IMG/VR virus record: IMGVR_UViG_3300013212_000029
Span: 1-23,959 of that record
Length of the DNA stretch: 23,959 bases
Source: a virus
Reading direction: 5' to 3' (one strand)
Each line of letters opens with the position of its first letter. Positions within the stretch are counted from its first letter, which is position 1. This document shows, piece by piece, positions 9,277 to 15,449 of this stretch. The notes under the pieces were generated by a model. The model made no database searches, had not been told where the DNA came from, and worked only from the letters and a program-made list of their open reading frames with translations. The position numbers and the translations under genes were made by a program.

Positions 9277-9419
9277 TACAAGTACCTGTCATCCTGACGT
9301 ATAAACGCCTGTAATTCGTTATGCATTTGTCGCCACCAACGTAATTCCCATGTTATTAATCCTAAAAACACAAGAATACCGGTAAGTAGCAGATAAAGAA
9401 TAATACCACTGGACATCAT
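9276..9419 (-). CDS. 47-aa single-span membrane protein between terL and portal
   Basis: Reading the minus strand from ATG at 9419 gives 47 residues. They comprise a short polar start (MMSSG), a hydrophobic span of about 18 residues (IILYLLLTGILVFLGLIT), an aromatic/basic membrane edge (WELRWWRQ) and a polar tail (NELQAFIRQDDRYL). The ATG overlaps the terL stop in an ATGA arrangement, and the stop overlaps the portal ATG in TAATG, so it fits exactly between two essential genes with coupling on both sides. That fit and the clean topology argue that it is real. Function is unknown; a membrane anchor, pinholin-like or superinfection role is possible. Confidence 0.75.
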   Translation of the reverse strand: MMSSGIILYLLLTGILVFLGLITWELRWWRQMHNELQAFIRQDDRYL

Positions 9420-11143
9420 ACGAACTTGTCCTCGTCCTTGTTACCAAGCCAGTGTGGCTTATTTGCTTTAGCATTAGTGTGTGGACACTGTACTGGATAC
9501 TCACGCCACATAACACCATAGCGAAGGCTATCTAACGCGTGGTCGCTTTTAGTGCCAGGATCAAGGTCTTCAGGGTCTTTTGGGTTTGCCATAGCGCCTT
9601 TTAGTTCACGGATAAGATTAGGACATGCTCCACGTACTATGCGAAATCTTGGCATCATATTGCCTTCTTTCACACGACTTGCAACAAGCCATTCCTTTAA
9701 TCTACGCCAACCAGCCTTGCGGTCTTTTACAGCACGTACAGCTGGGAGTCCTCGCCTCCACCACACTTCTACTGGATATTCACCTACCCGCTGATCAACA
9801 TTCTCCGGAGGAAAAGTATTAGCGTAGTCAAAAGCAATTGCTTCTAATCGAGTTTGCCATAGTCCTTCTCGGAGGTTCTTTTTTATAGGAGTTGCCCACT
9901 GACGCTTTTCAAGTGCTTCTAAAACTTTCATTGCTTGATGTGAAGACACCAAACCGGCTTCGTAACATTCACCAATTACATAAACATCTTCATTCTCGTC
10001 GCTTGCATAGATAAGACTTGCGGCTGGAGCACCTGTACCAAAGTCATGACTTGCCCATATACGCCACCAAGGTGCTACGTCAACACTATCAACAACGTGC
10101 CATGGTTTGCCTTGTAAATCAACTTCTTTGAAATCAGGGAAGAACACTCCTCCAACTCCAACTTCGTGTTGGCATTCGCGAAGAAACGAAATGATGCCGT
10201 AGTCATCTATTTCACGTTGGCATACTTCAAGGTCTTTATGTGCCCATGTCGGTGTGCCGGCGGTAATTTTGTATCCAACACGTCCGTCTTCACGTTCCAC
10301 AGGCTCGTATTGCAAACCTTCGACTGCAGGAACAATAGGTGACTGTATGCGGTTTTGTAGCATATCTAGTTCACCGTTAAGTACCTGTGCCATGACGGAG
10401 TTGGCATGAATCTTATTCTGAACAAATACGATTGCACAGTCAGTACTCTTAGCAGGAAGGATAGTTTGCGTTATGGTTGCTATCTTCTTTTCAACCCGGT
10501 TAACAGAATCATCAAGCTCATCAATATCGTCCAAGATAATCATGTCAGGACGAAGGTGATCAAGTTTGACACCGCGAGCACCAGTGTCCAAACCGAATGC
10601 AAGAACGTTGAATCCGTTTGCTGTACGTAGTTTGGATGCGTTCCATCCTTTAGAAAAGCCATAGCGGTTTAAAGCCCTTTCAATACCGCACCTTTCCATT
10701 GTGTGAGCAATGTCAGATACGTGACGGTCAGCTGCTTCTTGCGTTGAACAAACGTACAAAAGAAATCTACGAGAACCTTTAACCGCAATACGAGCTGCAA
10801 TATGTTCCATTGTGGTGGACTTACCCCCTCCACGGAACCAGCACTCAATCAATGCAGGAGGTGGTGCACCGGCAGTTATACCTTCTGCCCAATCCCACGC
10901 GCGTATGTGATGCACACCTAACTCACTCGATGTAGCGTGAGGTGCGTATGTTCTAAGCCAATGTTTGTAATCCAATTGAGCTCCATCAATAGCAAACGCG
11001 CGACCGGAATCATAATCACCAGTCTCAATAACTTGGCCAATCTGTTCTTCTAAAGCTTCAAGTAAAGCAACTGACAATGGCTTATTGGAACTTGTCAGAT
11101 GTCTAAACTCTTTAGGAGTTGTTCGTTTGAGGTTGTTCGACAT
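9416..11143 (-). CDS. terL: Terminase large subunit (ATPase and nuclease)
   Basis: 575 residues. The ATPase has a Walker A-like loop WFRGGGKST at 102-110 (a GGGKS variant rather than GxxxxGKS), and Walker B MIILDDID at 201-208 with the catalytic acidic pair. The coupling region GLDTGARGVK lies near 184-193. The nuclease has WASHDFGTG near 363-370 (first metal-binding Asp 367) and a late acidic motif SDHALDSLRYG near 540-550. It cuts concatemers and drives DNA through the portal encoded next to it. The start lies 32 nt inside the preceding gene. The ATGA overlap leads into the small membrane protein. Confidence 0.92.
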   Translation of the reverse strand: MSNNLKRTTPKEFRHLTSSNKPLSVALLEALEEQIGQVIETGDYDSGRAFAIDGAQLDYKHWLRTYAPHATSSELGVHHIRAWDWAEGITAGAPPPALIECWFRGGGKSTTMEHIAARIAVKGSRRFLLYVCSTQEAADRHVSDIAHTMERCGIERALNRYGFSKGWNASKLRTANGFNVLAFGLDTGARGVKLDHLRPDMIILDDIDELDDSVNRVEKKIATITQTILPAKSTDCAIVFVQNKIHANSVMAQVLNGELDMLQNRIQSPIVPAVEGLQYEPVEREDGRVGYKITAGTPTWAHKDLEVCQREIDDYGIISFLRECQHEVGVGGVFFPDFKEVDLQGKPWHVVDSVDVAPWWRIWASHDFGTGAPAASLIYASDENEDVYVIGECYEAGLVSSHQAMKVLEALEKRQWATPIKKNLREGLWQTRLEAIAFDYANTFPPENVDQRVGEYPVEVWWRRGLPAVRAVKDRKAGWRRLKEWLVASRVKEGNMMPRFRIVRGACPNLIRELKGAMANPKDPEDLDPGTKSDHALDSLRYGVMWREYPVQCPHTNAKANKPHWLGNKDEDKFV

Positions 11144-11909
11144 CTTCTACTATTTCTGCATCTTGTATATCTTCAGTTGTATCTTGCTTGTGTTGACGTA
11201 GTAGTTTATTGATACCAGACTTAATACCGGCAAGCTCATCTGAATCACGGACATTTGTTTTAACTACGTCTACAATCTGCATAATTAACATAAACGCCTG
11301 ATCTGCTTCCAGCGTATAAGCCTTTGTCTGCATCATGCGTTGCTCGGCTTCCACAAGGTCAGTACGGCGGTTAATTAGGTCAAGTACATCTTTACTGGCT
11401 GAGTACTCATCCAATCGTTCCTTGAGCAAGTCACCTATCTGTTCAAATGCATCTATGAAGTCAGGTGACCCTAGTTTTGACCTAGCAAGGTTATACGCTG
11501 ATTCAATCTTGCGGTACTGCTCAATGCCTACGCCTTCAGCTGCGGCTTCTGCACGTTGATCAAGTAGTGCAGTCACATACGCTGTATCGTCACGTAGGCT
11601 AAATAGGTCTGGGTCATCACGGTAGGAATCGACTTTCTCAAGAAGTTCCTTACCTACCTTACTAAAGCGTTTGCGGTTAGCCTGAAAGAGATGACCTAGA
11701 TAGCGTGGGGTTTCTGACTTACGTAAATGTGCTCCACCGTGAGCCATGCAATACTCTTGACCTGATAGTGCTAACGCTCTACACCTACGCTTAGTTCCAT
11801 CTTTGTCAACTAAGGCACTACAGACAAGGGCTTCGCCATGAGGCGTCTTACGATAGACACGCCCATCTCGTTCAATGTAGTTGCCATTGACCTCTTGGAT
11901 GTAATTCAT
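11112..11909 (-). CDS. Putative small terminase subunit with N-terminal zinc-finger-like motif
   Basis: 265 residues, first gene of the packaging operon and overlapping terL by 32 nt. An N-terminal Cys/His cluster (Cys30, Cys43, Cys54, His57, within RRCRALALSGQEYCMAHGGA) resembles the short 'RCR...C..HGG' modules found at the start of phage terminase-related and homing proteins. The rest is charged and helical, with an acidic tail (EDIQDAEIVEDVEQPQ). Small terminases are helical DNA-binding rings that select the packaging site. The assignment rests on position and the Cys/His module. A -10 box 7 nt before the ATG, with no ribosome site, suggests a leaderless mRNA. Confidence 0.6.
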   Translation of the reverse strand: MNYIQEVNGNYIERDGRVYRKTPHGEALVCSALVDKDGTKRRCRALALSGQEYCMAHGGAHLRKSETPRYLGHLFQANRKRFSKVGKELLEKVDSYRDDPDLFSLRDDTAYVTALLDQRAEAAAEGVGIEQYRKIESAYNLARSKLGSPDFIDAFEQIGDLLKERLDEYSASKDVLDLINRRTDLVEAEQRMMQTKAYTLEADQAFMLIMQIVDVVKTNVRDSDELAGIKSGINKLLRQHKQDTTEDIQDAEIVEDVEQPQTNNS

Positions 11910-11916
11910 ACGTACA

Positions 11917-11924
11917 AGTATACA
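11917..11924 (-). promoter_or_regulatory. -10 box of the terminase operon, leaderless type
   Basis: On the minus strand TGTATACT ends 7 nt before the ATG at 11909, and no purine-rich ribosome site lies between. It directly follows the terminator of the operon upstream, as expected for an operon boundary. Confidence 0.6.
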
Positions 11925-11929
11925 GGCAT

Positions 11930-11957
11930 AAAAAAATGGGGCCGTAGCCCCATTTCT
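11930..11957 (-). terminator. Terminator ending the virion-internal protein operon
   Basis: A 7-bp stem ATGGGGC / GCCCCAT with a 4-nt loop (TACG on the minus strand) is followed by six T on the minus strand. The plus strand also has a T-rich side, so it may work both ways. It separates the gene ending at 11972 from the terminase promoter. Confidence 0.9.
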
Positions 11958-11971
11958 TTTTTAGTGTAAAG

Positions 11972-13207
11972 TTATTGATTTACAAACTTACGTTGAATTT
12001 CTGCCGCCGTAGCACCTTTACCGTAATTAGCTGTGCGATAGGCGTCAAGTGTGCGCTCACCACGACCAGCCGTCATGCCTTCCCTAGCTGCATCATTTTG
12101 ATTGATTGCACCAACAAGACCTTTTTCATTACCTTTAGCCTTAAGCAACTTATCGTCAGCAATCTTGTCATTAAATCGAGCCATGATTTTAGATTGGTCA
12201 TCAGAATCAAGTCCGTCTTTATTCATTTGACTTTGAAGATAGTTGCGACCTGTCTCAATTCCCTTACGCAGCGTAGCATCAAATGCAGAACCTAAGTAAG
12301 ACTCAGGGTCACGCATTGCTTTGTTTTGACCACGAGCTTGCTCACCAATCCCACGCAACGAACTTGCTGGTTTGGGAGCTGGATTAACAGCTTGTTGTCC
12401 GCCTGATTTACCACCACCAACACCGGGTGGCTTAACAAAAGCAGCTGGTTGAGCTGTTGCTCGTTCACGATATGGCATTATCGTTTTAAAGAATTTATCC
12501 GATATACCGCCAGTTAAAGCAGATAGGTCTTTTTGAGTTTGACCCGGACTTATAACCTCACGAACGTTAAATGGAATATCTCCCAAAACGTCATTTAGGC
12601 GGTGATCACGACCACCAACGCCGTCTTTATACGGCAATTTATGACCATACCGAGCCATATCAATGTAAGGTTCAGCAGCACCGAAAAGGTCACCAGCAGT
12701 CTTAGCACCGTAAAAAGAAAGACCAAACTTGCCAGCCAACTTTCCAGCAGGAGAGTTCATTAACGTAGCAACAGGTCGTGCAACTTTACCAACTGCTGAC
12801 CCTAATTGAGACATACTAGAAGGACGTAAAGCACCACGTTTAGCGGCGTTAGCGGCAACGCGTTCAGCAAAATTTCTGCCGGCTACTAATCGCTCACCAG
12901 CAGGTAGCCTAGGTGGTGTACCACTTGAAGGTGGCGTAGGTGGTGGAGTAAATCCCTCGGTTCTAATGCGACTTGGGTTTACCTGAACGCCACGAGTATC
13001 AAAACGAGGATTGGTTCTAATACTACTGCCGTTAGTTCTAGTACCACTGCCTACTGCAACTGGTGGCCTTGAGGGACTACTAGCACCAGGTGGCCTAGAA
13101 GGCGTGTATGCGTCCTTTGCTACATAGTAGGCTTTCTTCATAGCGTCCGTGCTGTTACGTCCACCTAGCCATATTTTATACGATGGAAATATACTCATCG
13201 TTAGCAC
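11972..13207 (-). CDS. Basic low-complexity protein, probable internal virion protein
   Basis: Up to 411 residues. GTG at 13207 has a well-spaced AGAAGGGT ribosome site; ATG at 13198 is the alternative. The first 110 residues are Pro/Ser/Arg-rich and disordered (TPPPTPPSSGTPP). An Ala/Gly-rich middle carries ERVAANAAKRGAL and AGKLAGKFGLSFYGAKTAG. The C-terminal part is charged and helical (QSKIMARFNDKIADDKLLK). I know no matching family. Composition, and its place in an operon of other basic proteins beside the packaging genes, suggest a DNA-ejection or virion-internal protein. This is inference. Confidence 0.65.
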   Translation of the reverse strand: MLTMSIFPSYKIWLGGRNSTDAMKKAYYVAKDAYTPSRPPGASSPSRPPVAVGSGTRTNGSSIRTNPRFDTRGVQVNPSRIRTEGFTPPPTPPSSGTPPRLPAGERLVAGRNFAERVAANAAKRGALRPSSMSQLGSAVGKVARPVATLMNSPAGKLAGKFGLSFYGAKTAGDLFGAAEPYIDMARYGHKLPYKDGVGGRDHRLNDVLGDIPFNVREVISPGQTQKDLSALTGGISDKFFKTIMPYRERATAQPAAFVKPPGVGGGKSGGQQAVNPAPKPASSLRGIGEQARGQNKAMRDPESYLGSAFDATLRKGIETGRNYLQSQMNKDGLDSDDQSKIMARFNDKIADDKLLKAKGNEKGLVGAINQNDAAREGMTAGRGERTLDAYRTANYGKGATAAEIQRKFVNQ

Positions 13208-13308
13208 TTACCCTTCTTGCACATAGGGCACTTGCATCCAGAAGGATGAGCCTTCTTTACACCCATCATGTCGGACATCGTCTTCGTTGATTTAATTACT
13301 TTAGCCAT
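13201..13308 (-). CDS. 35-aa Cys-rich knuckle microprotein
   Basis: ATG at 13308 opens a 35-residue frame that fills the gap between two genes. The N-terminal half is basic and Met-rich (MAKVIKSTKTMSDMMG). The C-terminal end holds four Cys in GCKCPMCKKGKC, a compact zinc-binding candidate. Upstream AAGAAGGTGTAAAG supplies a ribosome site, and the frame ends over the start of the next gene. The first residues resemble other basic proteins of this operon. Function is unknown; it could be a small virion or DNA-binding protein. Confidence 0.65.
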   Translation of the reverse strand: MAKVIKSTKTMSDMMGVKKAHPSGCKCPMCKKGKC

Positions 13309-13310
13309 CT

Positions 13311-13805
13311 TTACACCTTCTTCTTTACACTTGCCATTACGGCTTTACCCATTGCACTTTGCCCAGAATAAGCTGGACGTTTTACAGTGGCTATCGTTTT
13401 AGTCATGTTGTGCTTTGGGCGATACATACGTGCTCGTTCATCCAAACCAGCCATAGTACCACCGCCAGTTTTTTGCGCCTCACCTGTCGAAAGGAAATCA
13501 GCACCATAACCTTTTTCAAGAGCTAATTCTGCAAGAGCACTAACTGGTGCACTCAGTAATGGTGCAGCTATTTTAGTTACTAATGGCATACCAACTCTTG
13601 CAATAGTAGGGGCTGCCTTGACCATGGCTGGAATTGCTTTAGGAGCCATTCGAGCAACTGTTTTACCAACATTACGTGCAATGTTTGATATATTATGAAC
13701 ACCTAGATGCAACGCTTTGTCTTTAACAGTATGATCTATAACATGACCTACTTCAGATAAAGTCTTTTGACGTGGTGTTTGATATTCACCTTTTTTACCT
13801 CCCAT
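13311..13805 (-). CDS. Ala-rich amphipathic protein, probable internal virion protein
   Basis: 164 residues, strongly basic. The centre (about 47-95) is a long Ala/Pro/Met-rich, membrane-active-looking stretch (APKAIPAMVKAAP, IAAPLLSAPVSALAELAL), flanked by Lys/Arg-rich ends (ASVKKKV). This resembles proteins ejected through the envelope with the DNA. Start and stop are tightly packed with neighbours (TAATG with the 79-aa gene). I do not recognise a named family. The ejection role is an inference from composition and neighbours. Confidence 0.62.
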   Translation of the reverse strand: MGGKKGEYQTPRQKTLSEVGHVIDHTVKDKALHLGVHNISNIARNVGKTVARMAPKAIPAMVKAAPTIARVGMPLVTKIAAPLLSAPVSALAELALEKGYGADFLSTGEAQKTGGGTMAGLDERARMYRPKHNMTKTIATVKRPAYSGQSAMGKAVMASVKKKV

Positions 13806-14044
13806 TACTTTGCCCCTCCTTTGTAGCCTTTCCCAATAACAACTCGACCTCTTGGTCGAAGGTGTTCCTTGCGCTCAACACCCATGATTTGAGACATAGA
13901 AGGAAGTGTTTTAAATCCATGTTCTTTCATTTCCATTTTTTGCATCTGTGCTTTAGTAGGGGTTTTTTTAAGCCCATGCTCAAGACGTTCGATATCCGGT
14001 CGGCCTCGCATAAAAGTATGTGCGTAATTGATGTTTTTTTGCAT
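13805..14044 (-). CDS. 79-aa basic protein of unknown function
   Basis: 79 residues, rich in Lys, Arg, His and Met. It contains two loosely similar segments, each with 'EHG-K' (LEHGLKKTPTKAQMQ and KEHGFKTLPSMSQIM), which points to an internal duplication. It ends RVVIGKGYKGGAK. No membrane or signal segment is present. It overlaps the next gene as TAATG and lies 6 nt after the previous one. Its composition matches the rest of this operon of presumed virion-internal proteins. No family is recognised. Confidence 0.6.
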   Translation of the reverse strand: MQKNINYAHTFMRGRPDIERLEHGLKKTPTKAQMQKMEMKEHGFKTLPSMSQIMGVERKEHLRPRGRVVIGKGYKGGAK

Positions 14045-14050
14045 ATCTAA

Positions 14051-14614
14051 CTAACGTTTCCCAAGCATCTGTTTCATTTGATTCATTTTTTGCATTCTAG
14101 GATCTACATTAGCATTAGTTGAACGCTGTGCATTCAATGCATTCATAGCTCCCATCATTCCCTGTCCTACTGGTGCTCCGTTTGCTGGCTGACTTGGCAT
14201 AGATGTACCCATTGGAGGCATTGGCATTGCACCTCTCATATTAGGTTTACTCATTGGTGACGGCATATTTGGAGGCGGCATGTTTTGGTTTTGTGGTTGT
14301 GCACCCATCATCTGAGACATGTTCATACCAGACATATTTATCATTGGATTAGGATGTTGCATCTCTTGCATTTGCGGATTTTGCTGTTGTGTCCTATATT
14401 GACCAAGCATCTGACGTAAACCATTTTCATCCATCTGATTGTTGTCTTGTGGATGGCGTTTATTCATTCCCAATGCTTGTGTCATTGGAGACATATTAGA
14501 AGCACGTCCAAATGCATCTTGAAGAGAATGCATAGGATTACCCATCATCTTCATAGGATTCATTTGACCCAATGAGCGCCCTAGATTTACATTAGGCATA
14601 CGGAAGTTAAACAT
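14051..14614 (-). CDS. Met-rich disordered protein (about 19% methionine)
   Basis: 187 residues of which 35 are Met, with many Asn, Gln and Pro and almost no large hydrophobic core. Short repeats of M-N-P-M / PNM / QMM type run throughout (for example NPMKMMGNPMHS and MINMSGMNMSQMM). It ends basic (QKMNQMKQMLGKR). The frame is intact and coupled to the upstream gene by TAATG, so it is not a sequencing artefact. No family is recognised. It could be a flexible virion-internal protein. Confidence 0.65.
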   Translation of the reverse strand: MFNFRMPNVNLGRSLGQMNPMKMMGNPMHSLQDAFGRASNMSPMTQALGMNKRHPQDNNQMDENGLRQMLGQYRTQQQNPQMQEMQHPNPMINMSGMNMSQMMGAQPQNQNMPPPNMPSPMSKPNMRGAMPMPPMGTSMPSQPANGAPVGQGMMGAMNALNAQRSTNANVDPRMQKMNQMKQMLGKR

Positions 14615-14865
14615 TAATTACAGTTCCATGCCCGAAGACTTTTGTTGATTCTGCTATTCGGGTCTTTAGCAGTTTTTGCAGAGGTATTAACCTTTTTCAT
14701 GCCTTCCATACGAGCGCAGAATGATTTTCTACGTGCTGCGTCTTTAGGCGTTTTAGGGCTTGGGGCAGGAGGTTTCAAGTTTAACCCTTCGGCTTTTTTA
14801 AAATGCGCACGACCAGCCGCATTTAAACCACCTTTGGGATTCTGATATTTTTTTACAACACCCAT
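14614..14865 (-). CDS. DUF6321-like small basic protein
   Basis: 83 residues with the recurrent phage signature KKYQNPKGGLNAAGR near the start, then ARRKSFCARMEGMKK and a terminal DPNSRINKSLRAWNC block. I associate this pattern with a widespread environmental-phage family (DUF6321-like), often encoded near structural genes. Function is unknown. It is the first gene of the leftward operon 14865-11972. Its ATG lies 7 nt after a TACAAT box without a ribosome site, so it is probably read from a leaderless mRNA. Confidence 0.7.
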   Translation of the reverse strand: MGVVKKYQNPKGGLNAAGRAHFKKAEGLNLKPPAPSPKTPKDAARRKSFCARMEGMKKVNTSAKTAKDPNSRINKSLRAWNCN

Positions 14866-14872
14866 GATTAGG

Positions 14873-14878
14873 ATTGTA
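14873..14878 (-). promoter_or_regulatory. -10 box of the leftward virion-protein operon, leaderless type
   Basis: TACAAT on the minus strand is 7 nt before the ATG at 14865, with CCTAATC between and no ribosome site. The same 7-nt spacing occurs at the terminase operon. It is back to back with the rightward promoter at 14894. Confidence 0.55.
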
Positions 14879-14893
14879 CATCATGCCATGTAG

Positions 14894-14899
14894 TATACT
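14894..14899 (+). promoter_or_regulatory. -10 box of the rightward methyltransferase operon
   Basis: TATACT on the plus strand, about 33 nt before the ATG at 14933, with an AGG-type ribosome site between. The same TATACTTGC string occurs at the minus-strand promoter near 20292. The divergent arrangement with 14873 leaves about 15 nt between the two boxes, so one regulator could control both operons. Confidence 0.55.
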
Positions 14900-14932
14900 T
14901 GCAACCGCAGATATGCAGGTATAGAATGACCT

Positions 14933-15340
14933 ATGCTCTCTACAGTTGTGTATGAACCATTGATTATTAATGCGTTGCTTGCATACTGTGTGTCACCTAA
15001 CGGGAAGCACATACAGCATATTTCTGGAACTTACACAGATGATACGTTGCATACGTTTGAGTGCTGGTATGTACAGATATTTACAGACAAGATATGGAAG
15101 TTCTTTGTAGTAAATACAGAAGATGACCGTATTAGCCTTGAGTTTTTTAACGACGAACTACGGGCAAGTCGCAATTTTGAAATGTACCAAAAACGGTACA
15201 AAGGAGAACAGAATGGAATCAGAACAAAAGTCCGAAGAGATGCAATATCCTCTGTCGGTCAGGGAGTTGGAGATCTTGGGTCATCTAGCCAAGGGTCGAA
15301 CGGCAAAGATGATTGGGGCAGCTCTGGGAATCTCTTTTAG
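14933..15340 (+). CDS. Small aromatic-rich protein overlapping the LuxR-type gene
   Basis: 135 residues if read to its stop. The first 90 look like a real globular protein (CWYVQIFTDKIWKFFVV, EDDRISLEFFNDELRAS), while the last 40 overlap the next gene in another frame and are Gly/Ser-rich (VGDLGSSSQGSNGKDDWGSS). It lies immediately after the rightward promoter. No family is recognised. The 128-nt overlap is much longer than elsewhere in this phage. The protein may have gained its tail by loss of an earlier stop, or the end may be non-functional. Confidence 0.55.
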   Translation: MLSTVVYEPLIINALLAYCVSPNGKHIQHISGTYTDDTLHTFECWYVQIFTDKIWKFFVVNTEDDRISLEFFNDELRASRNFEMYQKRYKGEQNGIRTKVRRDAISSVGQGVGDLGSSSQGSNGKDDWGSSGNLF

Positions 15341-15449
15341 GACAGTTCAGTTTCACGCTGACAATATGTACTGGAAGTTGAATGTCAGTGGTATGGATGC
15401 TCGTACCCGTGCTGTCAAGAAGGCAAAATCACTGGGACTCATCGACTAA
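15213..15449 (+). CDS. Small LuxR/GerE-type HTH protein
   Basis: 78 residues from ATG 15213, chosen because AAAGGAG lies 6 nt upstream and earlier codons give no family-like sequence. The body is a lone LuxR C-terminal domain. LSVRELEILGHLAKGRTAKM holds the conserved RE..(V/I)L, and the recognition helix lies in ISFRTVQFHADNMYWKL (family pattern 'S..TV..H...i..KL'). There is no receiver or autoinducer domain. Such stand-alone modules bind DNA as dimers. It is coupled to the methyltransferase gene (TAATG), so it probably regulates that operon or phage timing. Confidence 0.85.
   Translation: MESEQKSEEMQYPLSVRELEILGHLAKGRTAKMIGAALGISFRTVQFHADNMYWKLNVSGMDARTRAVKKAKSLGLID

Noticed and set aside
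9319-9519. 66-aa minus-strand frame across the terL end
   Set aside because: Overlaps terL by about 100 bases in another frame. The 47-aa frame with coupled ends is the better explanation of the gap.
14925-14954. 9-residue frame at the first ATG after the 14894 promoter
   Set aside because: Better spaced to AGG than the ATG at 14933, but too short and without any supporting pattern. A leader peptide cannot be excluded.
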